Shown here: positions 45,824 to 56,634 of the stretch, one piece after another
How the letters are laid out: every line of letters starts with the position of its first letter
How positions within the stretch are numbered: position 1 is the stretch's first letter
Source: Heterohyrax brucei
Lineage: Eukaryota > Chordata > Mammalia > Hyracoidea > Procaviidae
Length of the DNA stretch: 64,000 nucleotides
Direction of reading: 5' to 3'
NCBI GenBank assembly: GCA_028571685.1
Contig: CM053141.1
Location: 55,550,333-55,614,332 of the forward strand
Notes under the pieces: generated by a model
The model's input: only the letters and a program-made list of their open reading frames with translations
The model's database searches: none
What the model was told of the DNA's origin: nothing
Program-made: the position numbers and the translations under genes

Positions 45824-47309
45824 TTACTTTATTGTGATTAAGTTAAAGTATACAAGTTATTAATTTTACATGCCTGCCTATCTGCAGCTCCTTCTGCTCT
45901 CCTTGCCCTGTGACAGAACATTCCTCCTTTTCATTGTATACTTGTAGTATCCTCTTAACATACTCCTGTCTCCTCTTCGCCACCCTATTCTCGCCCATCT
46001 AGAAAGAGACCAGTAGGACAGCATCCCTTAAATGCACAGAAGCATAAGAACTGCACACACCATATGGTTACATTGTGCCCCTGAGTTCAGTCCACACTTG
46101 TCTGACAAGTTGACCTCAGTAGTGTTTTCTGGTCAGGGGAAGCAGCAGGTCTAGGGGCCATGCTCCCAGGCAGCGGAATCCCCAGGCAATTGCACCATCA
46201 ACAGTTGCCTTTCAGCAGAGTTCTTGAGCTGCACCTCTCTTTTTTCCTTGTAGCTACAGGGACTCAACATTGTGTGCCCCATCACAGCTGGCTTTGTGAT
46301 GGCCAGACATCATCTGGTTCTTCTGATCACTTGTTGATACAGTCTCCCATTCACATGAGTCCTCTGTCTCTTGAGCTCTGCTTTCCTCATGTCTTTGTTG
46401 TTCTTGGTGATCCTTTGTTCCAGATGGGTTGGGACCATGTGGTGTATCTCAGATGGTAGCTTGCTAGCTTTTAAGACCCCAGATGCTACTCACCAATATG
46501 GGGTACAGAAGATCCTCTTAGCAATAAGCTAGTTATGCCAGTTGGCCTCAATGTCCCCCAAGAGCATGGTCCCAAATCCCACTCCTGCTACTCTGTCCTT
46601 GCAGTATTGCTTTGAGATTAGAAGAGCTTTCAGTTTATGGTGAAGTCCAGTTAAGTTGATCTACTTTCTGCTGTGTGCTGTCACTCCTTCACCCAACCAA
46701 ATGTCTATCAACTATCTAACCTATGACCAACCTTCTCCTTCCCTTCCCACCCTTGTAACTGTCAAAGAGTCTTTTCTTCTGTACATAAGTCTATTTTTAA
46801 GTCCCTATAGCAGGGGTCTCATACAGTATTTGTCCTTTTGCCACTAACTGATTTCAGTCAGCATAATGTCTTCCAGTTAAAACCAGGTTATGAGATGCTT
46901 CCTAAAATCATTATTGTTATTTATCATTGCGTAGCGTTCCATACCATACTTTGTTGATCCATTCGTCTGTTGATGGGTATCTAGGTTGATTCCATCTTTT
47001 CGCTATTGTGGACTGTGCTGCAATAAATATTCACATGCATGTATCTGTTTCATGTGACAGCCTTTGTTTCTGTAAGACATATTCTGAGCAGTGGGATTAC
47101 AGGATCAAGTGGTATACCTATTTCCAGCTTTTTAAGGAAGTGCCATATTGCTTTCCAAAGAGGTTGTACCATTTTGCAACCCCACTGGCAGTGTAGGAGA
47201 GTTCTGATCTCTCCACAGCCTCTCCCGCATTTGTTGTTTTGTGTCTTTTGGATCATGGCCAACCTTGTTGGAGTGAGATGGCATCTCATTGCAGTTTTGA
47301 TTTGGACGG
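45824..47309 (-). mobile_element. 5'-truncated L1 inserted in the RTE reverse transcriptase
   Basis: The left end 'tttattgtgattaagttaa' is the complement of the L1 3' end. The antisense frame 47050-47352 contains 'CQWGCKMVQPLWKAIWHFL' from ORF2. The direct repeat 'gaaatccagtatactt' / 'gaaatccagaacactt' (45808-45823 and 47310-47325) is the target-site duplication and belongs to the RTE sequence. Confidence 0.9.
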
Positions 47310-48290
47310 GAAATCCAGAACACTTAGTTGTGTTCATGAGGAACAATTTCATGGATCAAGAAGTAGTCGTTTGAAGAGAACAAGGGGATACTACACGGTT
47401 TAAAGTCAGGAAAGGTGTACTTCAGGGTTATATCCTTTCAGTATACCTGTTCAATCTGTATACGAAACGAATAATTTGAGAAGCTGGACTGTATAAAGAA
47501 AAAGGAGACATCAGGATTGGAGGAAGCCTTACTAAAAACCTGTGTTATACAGAACACATAACCTTGCTTGCTGAAAGTGAAGTAGACTGAAGCACTTACT
47601 ATGAAGACCAGAATTACACCTTGACATCAAGAAAACAAAAATCTACACAACTGAACAGATAAGAAACATCATGATAATCAAAAAAAGATTGACGTTATCA
47701 AGGATTCATTTTACTTAGAACCAGAATCAACACCCGCGAAACCAAAAAGTACATTGCACTCGGTAAGTCTGTTGCAAAAGACTTCTTTAAAGCCTTGAAA
47801 AGCAAAACCATCACTTTGAGGGGTAAAGTGTGGCTGACACAAGCCACAGTGTTTTCATACACGTGTGAAAGTTAGACAATGAATTTAAAGACAAAGAAGA
47901 ACTGACACATCTGAATTGCGGTCCGAGTGCAAAATGCTGAAGATACTATGGATTGTCAAAAGAATGAGCAAATCTGTCTTAGAAGTAGTACAACCAGAAT
48001 TCTCTTTTGAAGTGAGGATGGCAAGACTACTTCTTATGCACTTTGGACATTTTTTCAGGAGGACAGTCCCTGCAGAAGGTCACCATTTTTGGCAGCGAGT
48101 CAGTGAAAAAGAGAAAGACCCTCCCTGAGATAGGTGGACACAGTGGCTGCAGCAACAGGCTCAAGTACAGCAATGTAAGGATGGCACAGTAAGGATGGCA
48201 CAGGACTCGACAGAGTTTCAGTCTGTTGTACATCAGGTTATTACAAGTCAGAACCAACTTAATACCACCTAATAGCAACCACAACATAGG
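47310..48290 (+). pseudogene. RTE reverse transcriptase end and C-terminal region remnant
   Basis: It resumes with 'cacttagttgtgttcatg', passes 'tgctgaaagtgaagtag' and 'gcaagactacttcttatgc', and ends 'aaccaacttaataccacc'. The frame is broken many times. The catalytic YADD position is damaged ('tgttatacagaacacataac'). Confidence 0.8.
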
Positions 48291-48845
48291 AAAAACTGAA
48301 AATACTTCGGATATATACTATTAAATAAAATATGTTAATTATTAAAGTTAAGTTAGTCTTTTTTAAAATTTGTTTTATCTTTTTTTATGTGGTCACTAGA
48401 AAAATGAGAATTACGTATGTGGCCTGAATTATGTTTCTATTAAATAGCTGCTGTGGGTTTCCTCTAGCCTTCAGCACAGTGCATGTAGCCCAGCTGTTTC
48501 ATCAGCAGCAGGCGCTGGCATCTGCAGGAGGATTACTGATCCTGTGGGATAACCACTGCTAATCACCAAAGGGATGTCAAGGGCTCCAGATGAACGTCCA
48601 CAGCAAGTTCTCTTCTGAACCCAGACCACTTTTTATTTGTCAGTCCTTGCAGTACCTATCTTTCTACCAATAAGTTGTGCATGAAGTACAACCCTATGGG
48701 CATGCGGGTCTATCACTCTAGGATTCTCCCTCTGTCTTTGTTGATCTACCACTCCAGAGTCATGACAGAGCCAGCAGGGGACTGACTGCCAGCCTAGATG
48801 TTTTCAGACTCCCTCAAAATATGTGGGGCTACTATCATCTTGTAG
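48291..48845. other. No gene or clear repeat
   Basis: Unassigned sequence, somewhat more GC-rich at 48460-48800. No open frame with a recognisable domain. Confidence 0.5.
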
Positions 48846-49043
48846 AATGCCTTGGAGGTCCAAACAGTTAAGTGCTAGGCAACTAAGTAGAAGGGTAGTA
48901 ATGTGAATCCACCCAGAGGTACTGTAGGAGAAAGGCCTGGCAATCTGCTTGTAAAGGATCACAGCCATTGAAAACCCAATGGAGTGCACTTTTACCCTAA
49001 AACACATGTGATTACCTGAGTCAGAATCAATTCTAAGTCAATT
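48846..49043 (+). repeat. AfroSINE-type SINE, long subtype, diverged
   Basis: Sense copy: 'ccaaacagttaagtgctagg' (A-box area), 'aatccacccagaggtactg', 'gcctggcaatctgcttg', 'gtcagaatcaattctaag'. The head is imperfect. Confidence 0.75.
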
Positions 49044-49985
49044 GGCTATCATCTTTCCATGTCCTTCCTTGTCCAAGGCCCTTAACTGTGGCTCACTACA
49101 TCCCTACTCAGGGGACCCAATTAATGTTCACCTTCTCTGTAGTGGCATCCCTTCGTAATCTAGCTCCTTTTAATCCCACCATATAAAATTTTGGACTTTC
49201 TGTTTGCGTCTTATCAGTAATTCCCATCCATGAAGTCCTTCATGCTCCGTATACTATGGGTTATGATAAAAACTCTATAAACTGAAATCTATAAGCTCTG
49301 GCTCTTGATAGTCAAAGGAAGACTTTTAGAATTTAGAAAGCTCTCTTGTCTCTTGCTAATTCTGGCTTTTAGGGCTGTTAACAGCAGGTTAGAAATTAGG
49401 TTGTGTTCTTTTAGAACAATCTCAATTCTCTCTAAAGCACTGGATGTCTCTGACTGAGAAAAGATTACATGCAAAGGACAACATAAGAAAAATATATTCA
49501 TGTATTTCAGAATATATTATTCTCATGAAAAGTATTTCCTAAACAATACAAAAGCTGTCAATCTCTGTCAATCTCTCAACTATTGTGCTATTAGTCTTCA
49601 GTTTTCTTCATATTCTTCTCTTTTCAGGTCAGACTCCATAGTCTATTACTCCACATCTTTGATATTTTGTTAGGTTCCATATAAAACCCCATTTTGAGTA
49701 GTTAAAACATCCCTTTTCTATGCCTGTATCTGAGTCCTACTGGAAAACAAACATATAATTATGACATGATTGATGATATAATAAATTCATGATTTCCCAT
49801 TTCACTGTCAGTATTTCCTATTGGTCTTCTTAAGATAGCAATTGCTTTTAGTCTTCAAGAAAACAACTTAATTTCTCCCTTTTTAATGTTAAAAGTAACT
49901 AGAGCTATGTTGTTTAGGTAAACATATTCTGTCTTAAATTTTAAACAACACAGAAAAGGCAAATATAAAGTGCCTAAAATACCAA
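49044..49985. other. No gene or clear repeat
   Basis: Unassigned AT-rich sequence. The open frame 49289-49501 (minus) has no recognisable domain. Confidence 0.5.
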
Positions 49986-49989
49986 TACC

Positions 49990-50699
49990 TAGCAAAGACT
50001 GCTCCTAATATTTTTGTGAACATTTTTCCATATATCAGTGTTAATAATCAATTTAAATATATAGAATCATTATATATTCTAACAGAATTTTGTGACTATA
50101 TTGCCATATGAATTAATATAAAAATATTAATTTTAATGGCCATGTAATATTCCACTGTATAAGCGTACACTGATTTTATTGTCCAGTCCACATATTAATG
50201 CATAAGACTCTAACTCAAAAAAATTCTTAAAAAATCTAAACCTGTGGCCATCAACTCACAGTGACTCTATAGGACAATAGCAGCCAAGCTCTTAACTGCT
50301 GCGTGTCTTAATACATGTAGCGTTTTCTATTTGTGCAGTTATCCCCTGAGTAAATTTGTAGAAGTAGGATTGGTGGGTCAACTCTATGCACATTTTGTGT
50401 TTTGTTATGTTCTAACTGCCTTCTAGGGAGAGCGTATTCATTCAGTTGCTCATAACAGTCTGTATAGGGAAGCGTCTGTTGTCCCTCACCTCCCACAACA
50501 GTGAATTATTTCAATCTTCTAAAATTTTGTAAAATGTATCATAAATTGTATTTTATAATGATTTTTATTTACATTTCTTAGAACTTTCTTTAGAAGTTGA
50601 ACGTATTTTTATGTTTAGCAATTGTATCTCTCCATGTATCACCTGTTAAACACTGATTTTTTTCTGTTGGACTTCTATTTTCAAATAGATTCATTAAAT
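49990..50699 (-). mobile_element. Ancient L1 fragment (antisense)
   Basis: The order 'ggccatgtaatattccactg', 'gtaggattggtgggtcaac', 'aactgccttctagggag', and 'agaagttgaacgtatttttatg' to 'tttttttctgttggac' matches the complement of an old mammalian L1 ORF2 C-terminal region. It is heavily diverged. It continues after the younger L1 at about 51660-51925. Confidence 0.6.
50243..50305 (-). repeat. AfroSINE-type SINE with internal deletion
   Basis: Antisense: 'ctgtggccatcaactcac' and 'gactctataggaca' are joined directly to 'gcagccaagctcttaac', so the middle of the unit is missing. It sits inside the ancient L1. Confidence 0.65.
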
Positions 50700-51655
50700 C
50701 TGGAGAGCATTATGCTGAATGAAATAAGTCAATCACAAAGGACAAATATTATATGAGACTTTTACTATAAAAACCCATGAAAACTTTTATAAACAAAAAG
50801 AAACAGTCCTCAGTGATTACAAAGGAGGGGAGAGGTGGGAAAAGGAAAACACTAAATAGACACTGGCTGAGTGGTTATCTTTGCTGAAGGGTAAAACAGT
50901 ACATAATTTGGGGGAAGCCAACTCTACCCACCCAAGGCAAGGTCATGGGAAGCTCCATAAACACATCCAGACTCCCTGAGGGATCAAGTAACTGGGCTGA
51001 GGATTGTGCTAGCCATTGTCTCATTTACAAAGAAAATGTTCTACATTCTACTTTTGACAGTAGTGTCTGGAGTCTTAAAAGCTTGTAAGTGGCCATCTAA
51101 GGTACTGCACTGATCTCACCCTGTCTAGAGCAAGGGAGTGTGAAGCAAACCAATGATACAAGAGAAGGATTAGCCCGAAGGATTAATGGACCTTGGGTAC
51201 TACAGCCTCTGTCAGAGTCTAGCTACTACCAACTGCTCTGACACAGATCACAGCAGAGAGTTCTATTCAGAAAATTGTAGAACAGAATTCTAACTCACAA
51301 AAAAAAAAAAAGAAAGAAAAAAGATCAGGTTTACAGTCTAACAGAGACTGGAGAAACCCAAGATTATGGCTCCGGGACACCCTTTTAGTTCAGTGAAAAA
51401 CTCATTCCCTTCAGCCAAAGATTAGATAGATCTATAAAATAAAATGAGACTAAATGGTCACACCAGCCCAGGGGCAAGGACAAAAAGGCAGGAGGGGACA
51501 GGGAAACTGGTAATAGGGAAATTTAGGTCAAGAAGGACAGAATGTTGACTTGTCATGGGGTTAGCAATAAACGTCATGAAACAATACTTGTATTAATCAT
51601 TTAATGAGAAACTAGTTGCTCTGTAAACCTCCATCTAAAGTATAATAAAAATTGT
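50700..51655 (+). mobile_element. L1 3' end, 5'-truncated (sense)
   Basis: It begins near the end of ORF2 ('gcattatgctgaatgaaat'), then shows 3' UTR order with 'gagactaaatggtcacacc' and 'aaggcaggaggggacagg', as at 32490-32805, and ends in 'aaagtataataaaaattg'. Confidence 0.8.
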
Positions 51656-51659
51656 TTTA

Positions 51660-51925
51660 ACATCTAGATTAGTTTCTATATAGTAGTTTTCAACTGTTTT
51701 GACATGTATTTTGTGAATTTTTCCAAGTTTATTTATTTGTCTTCTAGTTTGTTTATGGTACAATTTGCCTTGCAAGATGGTTTAAAATTTAACTCTATTT
51801 AAAAGTTGCAAATATTTTTATGCTTATTTAGCAATTGTAGTTCTTCTCCACATCACTTACCTGTTAAACATTTACTAATTTTTTTCTGTCGGATTGCTAT
51901 TTTTAAATAGATTTAAACAATTAAA
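51660..51925 (-). mobile_element. Ancient L1 continuation, with repeated segment
   Basis: 'tttgtcttctagtttgttta' fits the continuation of the ancient antisense L1. The block at about 51800-51915 then repeats the block at 50595-50695 ('tagcaattgtag', 'cctgttaaaca', 'tttttttctgtcggat', 'aaatagattta'). This is either a second L1 fragment or a local duplication. Confidence 0.5.
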
Positions 51926-52254
51926 TATGAAAATAAACACTACATATTTTTTCAAACTCTTTTACATTTAAATAACTGATTTCTCTATAAGTTTATAAGA
52001 ATCAAAAAACCTAGAGATTTAACTTACCTTTTACAAATCACTAGCTGTCAAAATATCATTTAGTAAATAATTCATCTTTTATTTTACTGCTTTAAATAAG
52101 AAACCTGTACCTTCTTTAACATTCAATGAATGTCTTACATATTCTTGGTCCTATTTCTAGACTCTAGCTTTTCCCATAAACCTCTCTGTCTCTTAGCAAG
52201 TATCACACTAGTTTTATTTATTTTTATCATTATAGTCTTACAGTGCATTTTAGC
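51926..52254. other. AT-rich, nothing recognised
   Basis: No feature is recognised. Confidence 0.5.
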
Positions 52255-52270
52255 ATATGGTAGAACATAC

Positions 52271-52475
52271 TAAAGGATCTGTGATGGCACAATGGTTAAG
52301 CACTCAGCTGCTAACTAAAAGATTAGCAGTTCAAACCCATCGAGCAGCTCCACAGCAAAAAGACCTAGCAAACCGCTTCCATAAAGATTATAGCCTAGGA
52401 AACCCTATGGGGCAATTCTACTCTATCACATGGCGTTGCTGTGAGTCAGAATTCACTCCTAACCACAACACAACA
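52271..52475 (+). repeat. AfroSINE-type SINE, long subtype
   Basis: Sense copy with head 'gatggcacaatggttaagc', B-box-like 'gcagttcaaacccatcg', middle 'gcaaaccgcttcc', body 'gggcaattctactctatc' and a CACAACA-type tail. Confidence 0.85.
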
Positions 52476-52479
52476 GAAC

Positions 52480-53285
52480 ATGTAACTACTTCTGGGATCA
52501 ACTTTCTTCACCCTAATGTGTGGCCCAAGAGGCTGATCTGTTAGGAACTGCACAGCGCAGGCTCTTTGCCCTTTGATTTCTAGATGGGTTTGGCCAACAA
52601 AGACATCAAAGGGAAGACAGACAGTGAGGTCTCCCAGCTCCCCCTTAGCGAGTCACTACAGATGGCTGTGTTTCTTGCCTCATGAAAACTCTCTGTTCCA
52701 AAAAGAATTCCAAATTCTCATGGAATTCAGTCTTTCTCGAGCCGTGGAGCCTGGATGAAGCTATTGTCCTGAGGTAATCTTTAAACCTTAAACCAGAAAT
52801 ACTTTCTGAACTCTTCTTAAAACCAAACAATAGTCTGCCTATCTGCCTTGATCATTGTGTTCTTTTATGAACTATCTATGTGCAATCAAATTAAAAATCA
52901 AAACCAAATCTATTGCTGTCGTGTCTATCCCAACTCACGGTGACCCTATAGGACAGAGTAGAACTGCCCTATAGCATTTCCAAGGTGCACCTGGTGGATT
53001 CAAACTGCCAACCTTTTGTTTAGCAGCTGTAGTGCTTAACCACCATGCCACCAAGGTTTCCAAATTGATAACAGTAACTCAAAAAAACAGATAGGAAATT
53101 TAGGCACAGTGAGTTTGGGTGAATAGAGGAGGAACAACTCAGAAAAGGAGAGTGAAAGTGGGTGCACAGATTTAGAAATGTGATCATTGTCACTGAATTG
53201 TACATGCTGAAATTGTTGAATTGATGGATGCTCTACTGTGTATATTCTCAATAACAGAAACAAAAATAAAATAAACTATAAGGTG
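52480..53285 (+). repeat. Unclassified dispersed repeat, copy 2, split by a SINE
   Basis: It is colinear with 42160-42762: 'gctattgtcctgaggtaatc', 'cttgatcattgtgttc', 'gtcactgaattgtacatgc', 'ctactgtgtatattctc', then a 'aaaataaaataaac' tail. The A-rich end suggests a retroposon. Small open frames are not protein-like. Confidence 0.5.
52903..53061 (-). repeat. AfroSINE-type SINE inside the unclassified repeat
   Basis: Antisense unit from 'ctattgctgtcgtgtc' to 'catgccaccaaggtttcc'. The flanks 'atcaaatta' and 'ccaaattga' suggest a short target duplication. The surrounding repeat resumes with 'gataacagtaactc'. Confidence 0.85.
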
Positions 53286-53299
53286 TAAAAAAAGAGTCC

Positions 53300-53548
53300 C
53301 TGCTCCCAAGAGCCAGCATTATCATCAGCTTTATAAATCTCTGACTTCTGGTGGCTTTCACCTTTAGGTTGAGGAGCTATAAATAACAGTATCCTATTAC
53401 CAGCCCTAGGAGTCTGCACTAAAACTTTCAATTTCTCTTACATACCGCCCAGACTTTCATAAATAATCCCTTCATTAAATTCTCTCCTAAATATTCCTAT
53501 TTAAATGTGTTATCTCTCTCTTGCTGGGGCTCTAACAGATACAATCAG
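53300..53548 (+). mobile_element. Possible old LTR 3' end
   Basis: The run 'ttcattaaattctctcc', 'aaatattcctatttaaatg', 'ctctctcttgctggggc' and 'ctctaaca' resembles the end of an old mammalian LTR. The start cannot be found. Confidence 0.35.
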
Positions 53549-53643
53549 CCACAGTGAAGAGCTGTGTCTAATTCTAGCTGAAACTGGAACACTTCTGGTG
53601 TTTCACAATTAAACACCCTTTACAGCAATTACATCAAACCATC

Positions 53644-54130
53644 TGTTTTAGTCAGCTAGTGCTGCTCTAACAGTAGATGGCTTCAACAAAGAAAAGTGTT
53701 TTTCTTACACAGTTTAGTAAGCTACAAGTCTAAACTCAGAACATCTGCTCCAGGGGAAAACTTTCCCACTTTGCAGGCTCTGGAGGAAAGTCCTTGTGTT
53801 GTATCAGTCTTTGGTCAGGGAGCATCTTGGCACAGGAACCTGAGGTCTGAGGTACACACTGTATTGCTGCTGCTTTCTTGATAGTAGAAGGTTCACAGCT
53901 CTCTGCTTGCCTCTATTTCCTTTTATCTCTGGAGCAGGGAGGCAATCTTAGAAAGGGTTTTACAGTTCCACCCTAATCGTCCTTAACATAAATCCTATTA
54001 CCCACAGGCAGAGATTAGGATTTATAGCATAGGAAAATCACAACATGGAGGACAATCGTAAAATGTGGGAATGATGGTGCAGCCAAATGGCTACACACAT
54101 TTTTGGGGGGCCATGGTTGAATCCATGACA
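53644..54130 (-). mobile_element. MaLR-type solo LTR
   Basis: Antisense LTR from 'tgttttagtcagctagtg' to 'gttgaatccatgaca'. The flanks 'ccatc' (53639-53643) and 'ccacc' (54131-54135) are a 5-base target duplication with one mismatch. It lacks about 30 bases present in the copy at 15904, including the stretch after 'ctctaacag'. Confidence 0.85.
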
Positions 54131-54149
54131 CCACCTATACTAATCTTAA

Positions 54150-54650
54150 ACACATACCCCATTACTTCCTCCCTCTCAACAGATGGGTCTACCCTGCTAC
54201 TTTGTAGAGAAAATCAGAACCATCCAACAGGAACATTCTAAACTTCCTGCTACTCTCTCTGCACGTTATCTACATATCCTTTGCTCTTTTTCTCACCTCT
54301 TGATAGAAAAGATATCCCTCCTTCATTCCTAGCCTAACCCACCAGCTGTACTACGGATTCTATCCAGTTCACTTGCTCAGAGATTTGGGGCTATTATCTT
54401 TCCTTTTCTACTGACTCCAAATCACCAGATTAAAATATTTTGTACCTGACCCAAATTAAGGGAGAAATCTTTATTGACTTAAGGCTCCTCATCCATTCAG
54501 AACTTTCTCTTCCTCTTCACTGATAAATGTTTTTTAACTTTACAATATAACTACTCTTTAACTTCCTCCAATTCCTGTAAGTCAGTGGAAACTCCTTTGC
54601 AAGACCGCTGCATCAGACACAGCTAGGGAGAGCTGGGAGGGTTGAGAACT
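54150..54650 (+). mobile_element. L2 LINE relic, upstream part
   Basis: 'gctactttgtagagaaaatc' followed by 'tccaacaggaacattc' matches the L2 reverse transcriptase coding region, and 'cctccaattcctgtaag' fits its continuation. It is heavily decayed, as expected for a repeat shared by all placentals. Confidence 0.65.
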
Positions 54651-54662
54651 TTCTCTGGAAAT

Positions 54663-54866
54663 GCTGTTGTAAGCTGCTGTCAAAGGGATTCCGACTCAAA
54701 GCAACCTAAGGTGACAGAAGAGAACCGCCCCATAGGGTTTTCCTGGCTGTAATCCTCAAAGAAACAGGCTACCAAGTCTTTCTCCTGTGAAGCCACTGTG
54801 TGGATCTGAACTGTTGAATTTTTGATTATCAGCTTAATGCTTAACTGTTCCACCATTGTGTTCCTC
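54663..54866 (-). repeat. AfroSINE-type SINE, long subtype
   Basis: Antisense, from 'gctgctgtcaaagggattc' through 'cgccccatagggttttcc' and 'aagtctttctcctgtg' to the head 'gttccaccattgtg'. It is the first of three antisense SINEs in a row. Confidence 0.85.
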
Positions 54867-54877
54867 TTCTTTAGGTA

Positions 54878-54903
54878 TCCAAAATAATAATAATAATAAT
54901 AAT
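54878..54903. repeat. AAT microsatellite
   Basis: About eight 'aat' units between two antisense SINEs. It is the A-rich tail region of the next SINE. Confidence 0.9.
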
Positions 54904-55053
54904 CCACTGTTGTAGAGTCAAATTGGACTCATAGAGACCGTATAGGACAGAGAATAATGGCTCCACAGAGTTTCCAAGGAGCACCTGGTGGAAATGAACT
55001 GCCTACATTTTGGTTAGCGGATATAGCACTTAACCAGCTACGCCACTAGGCTT
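54903..55053 (-). repeat. AfroSINE-type SINE
   Basis: Antisense unit from 'ccactgttgtagagtc' to 'ctacgccactaggctttcc'. It is the second of three in tandem. Confidence 0.85.
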
Positions 55054-55065
55054 TCCTGTTTGGGA

Positions 55066-55247
55066 CTAAAACAAACAAACAAATAAGCAAAAAACAAACG
55101 TACAGCCATGGAGTTGATTCTGACTCCCTGACCCTGTAGATCAGACTAGAACTCCCATAGAGTTTCCAAGGAGCACCTGGTATATTTGAACTGCTGACCT
55201 CTGGGTTAGCAGATGTAGCACTTAATCACTATGCCACTGGGGTTTCC
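55066..55247 (-). repeat. AfroSINE-type SINE
   Basis: Antisense unit preceded by an 'aaacaaacaaacaaataag' tail, from 'cagccatggagttgattc' to 'ctatgccactggggtttcc'. It is the third of three in tandem. Confidence 0.85.
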
Positions 55248-55504
55248 ATTTGAGAATAACACCTGTTAAACTTAGTAAAAGGGAGAAAAAGCAGAATTTG
55301 GATGAGGAAAACCTACAGATGATAATGCAGATCTAAAAAGTTCTCAGCAAATCCAATGGAGGGATCTGGGACAAAGACTGCACATCAAAATCTTTGGACA
55401 AAAATATCTTTGCTCAATCCCTTGCCATGTGGTCATTGGCTGGGGGCTGCCTCAGAAGAAATTGGCCTTAGTATCACAGTTGAGGCAGATCACGAAGATG
55501 CCAA

Positions 55505-56190
55505 CAGCTGAAAACTGTCAGCTCACAGCGCTCCTAGTAGTAATAATTTTTTATCTTGAAGGGAATCTCAGCAGTGTAAGAAGTCTAAAAAGCTTTCATG
55601 CTGTTGACCACTGCATCCTTCTTAAAAGCCCATTCTTCTCTGGTTCTCTTCCATCACTCTGATAAAGTCTTTCCAGTCACCTTTGAAGGATCCTCTGTCT
55701 GTCCACCCCAGACATGGTATTCCTCAGAGTTCTGCCAAGCCCTTATTATTTTCAAACACTGCATGCATATTCTATCTGGAAAAGTCACATCCATGTTATG
55801 AATATACCAATGACTTACAATGTGTGGTTCTAGCCAAGACCTCTGTCATAAGCTCTAGACCCAGAATACTAAGAGCCAACTAGACATTTTCACTAACGTG
55901 GCTGTCCTAGCTAAATTCTTTATCCTTCCCTCAAATCTACCTCTTCCCTTCTGTATGTCCTATCATAGTAAATTGGTTTATCATTCACTCATTTGTCTCT
56001 TCCCTTTGTCCCTTTCCTGCTGAGTTATGCTATTAGTCACTAAGTCCCTTAAATATCTCCCCCTGTGTCCCCTTATCACTGCTACTATCTTATCTCAAGC
56101 TACAGTGTTTTTCTCTTCTAAAATATTGCAACAGCCTCTAAGTGGTTTACCTCCTTTCTGCTTTGAGCGCCTTCCACAGCTAACCTCATT
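55505..56190 (+). mobile_element. L2 LINE relic, downstream part
   Basis: 'ctttcatgctgttgaccac' corresponds to the L2 'FDTVDH'-type region. It is followed by the segment with 'ccccagacatggtattcc' (the GVPQG-type motif, decayed), and later 'attgcaacagcctctaag' (the 'YCN'-type motif in the post-RT region). It continues the relic at 54150-54650 across the SINE trio. Confidence 0.65.
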
Positions 56191-56631
56191 ATTAAGCAAA
56201 GGGAAATTGAAATAAGTATGCCTTTAGTGAGGGAAATTCAAATTAAATGAAATAGAATTTTTGCCTGTCAAATTAACGAGACAGAAAAAGGCATGCTGTC
56301 AGCCATGCACACACACACACACACACGCAAACACACACGCTGGAGGCTATAAACTGGTGAAATCTTTTCAAAATAATGTGTTGTATGAATTAGAACTATT
56401 AAAAACATTCATACCCTTGTCTAATAATCTCATATGTAGGATTATGTCTTAGACAAATTATGTTGAAATATACACAAACATTTGCACAAAATGATTTTTT
56501 ATTATATAGTAAAATAAAAGACTGCAAGTAGTCTAGTTATTAAATAATACAACGATGATTAAGTAAGTTAGAGGAGATCTACTAAAAATGTTTACAACAA
56601 TTTGATGACTTGTAGAATGCTTATGATATAT
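56191..56631. other. No gene; CA microsatellite at 56307-56338
   Basis: Besides the CA run ('cacacacacacacacac' with one 'gcaaa' interruption) nothing is recognised. Confidence 0.55.
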
Positions 56632-56634
56632 TTT

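Larger units (their letters stand above)
42860..48290 (+). mobile_element. Near-complete RTE (BovB-like) LINE carrying two L1 insertions
   Basis: Segments 42860-43775, 44498-45807 and 47310-48290 join in order. They are the 5' untranslated part ('accaggagggtcacccatgg'), endonuclease, linker, reverse transcriptase and C-terminal region, ending 'cacctaatagcaacc'. Many stops and frameshifts show it is dead. RTE proteins nick the target and reverse-transcribe the RNA there. The two L1s inside are later events with their own target duplications. Confidence 0.85.

Noticed and set aside
42860-48290. RTE (BovB-like) copies as evidence of recent horizontal transfer
   Set aside because: BovB/RTE elements are known to have entered several vertebrate lineages horizontally, but these copies are old, broken and nested. 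Nothing in the window dates or proves a transfer.
54663-55247. Regularly spaced repeats that might suggest an array such as CRISPR
   Set aside because: The units are SINEs of about 150-200 bases with tails. Spacing and divergence do not fit an array and the DNA is mammalian.
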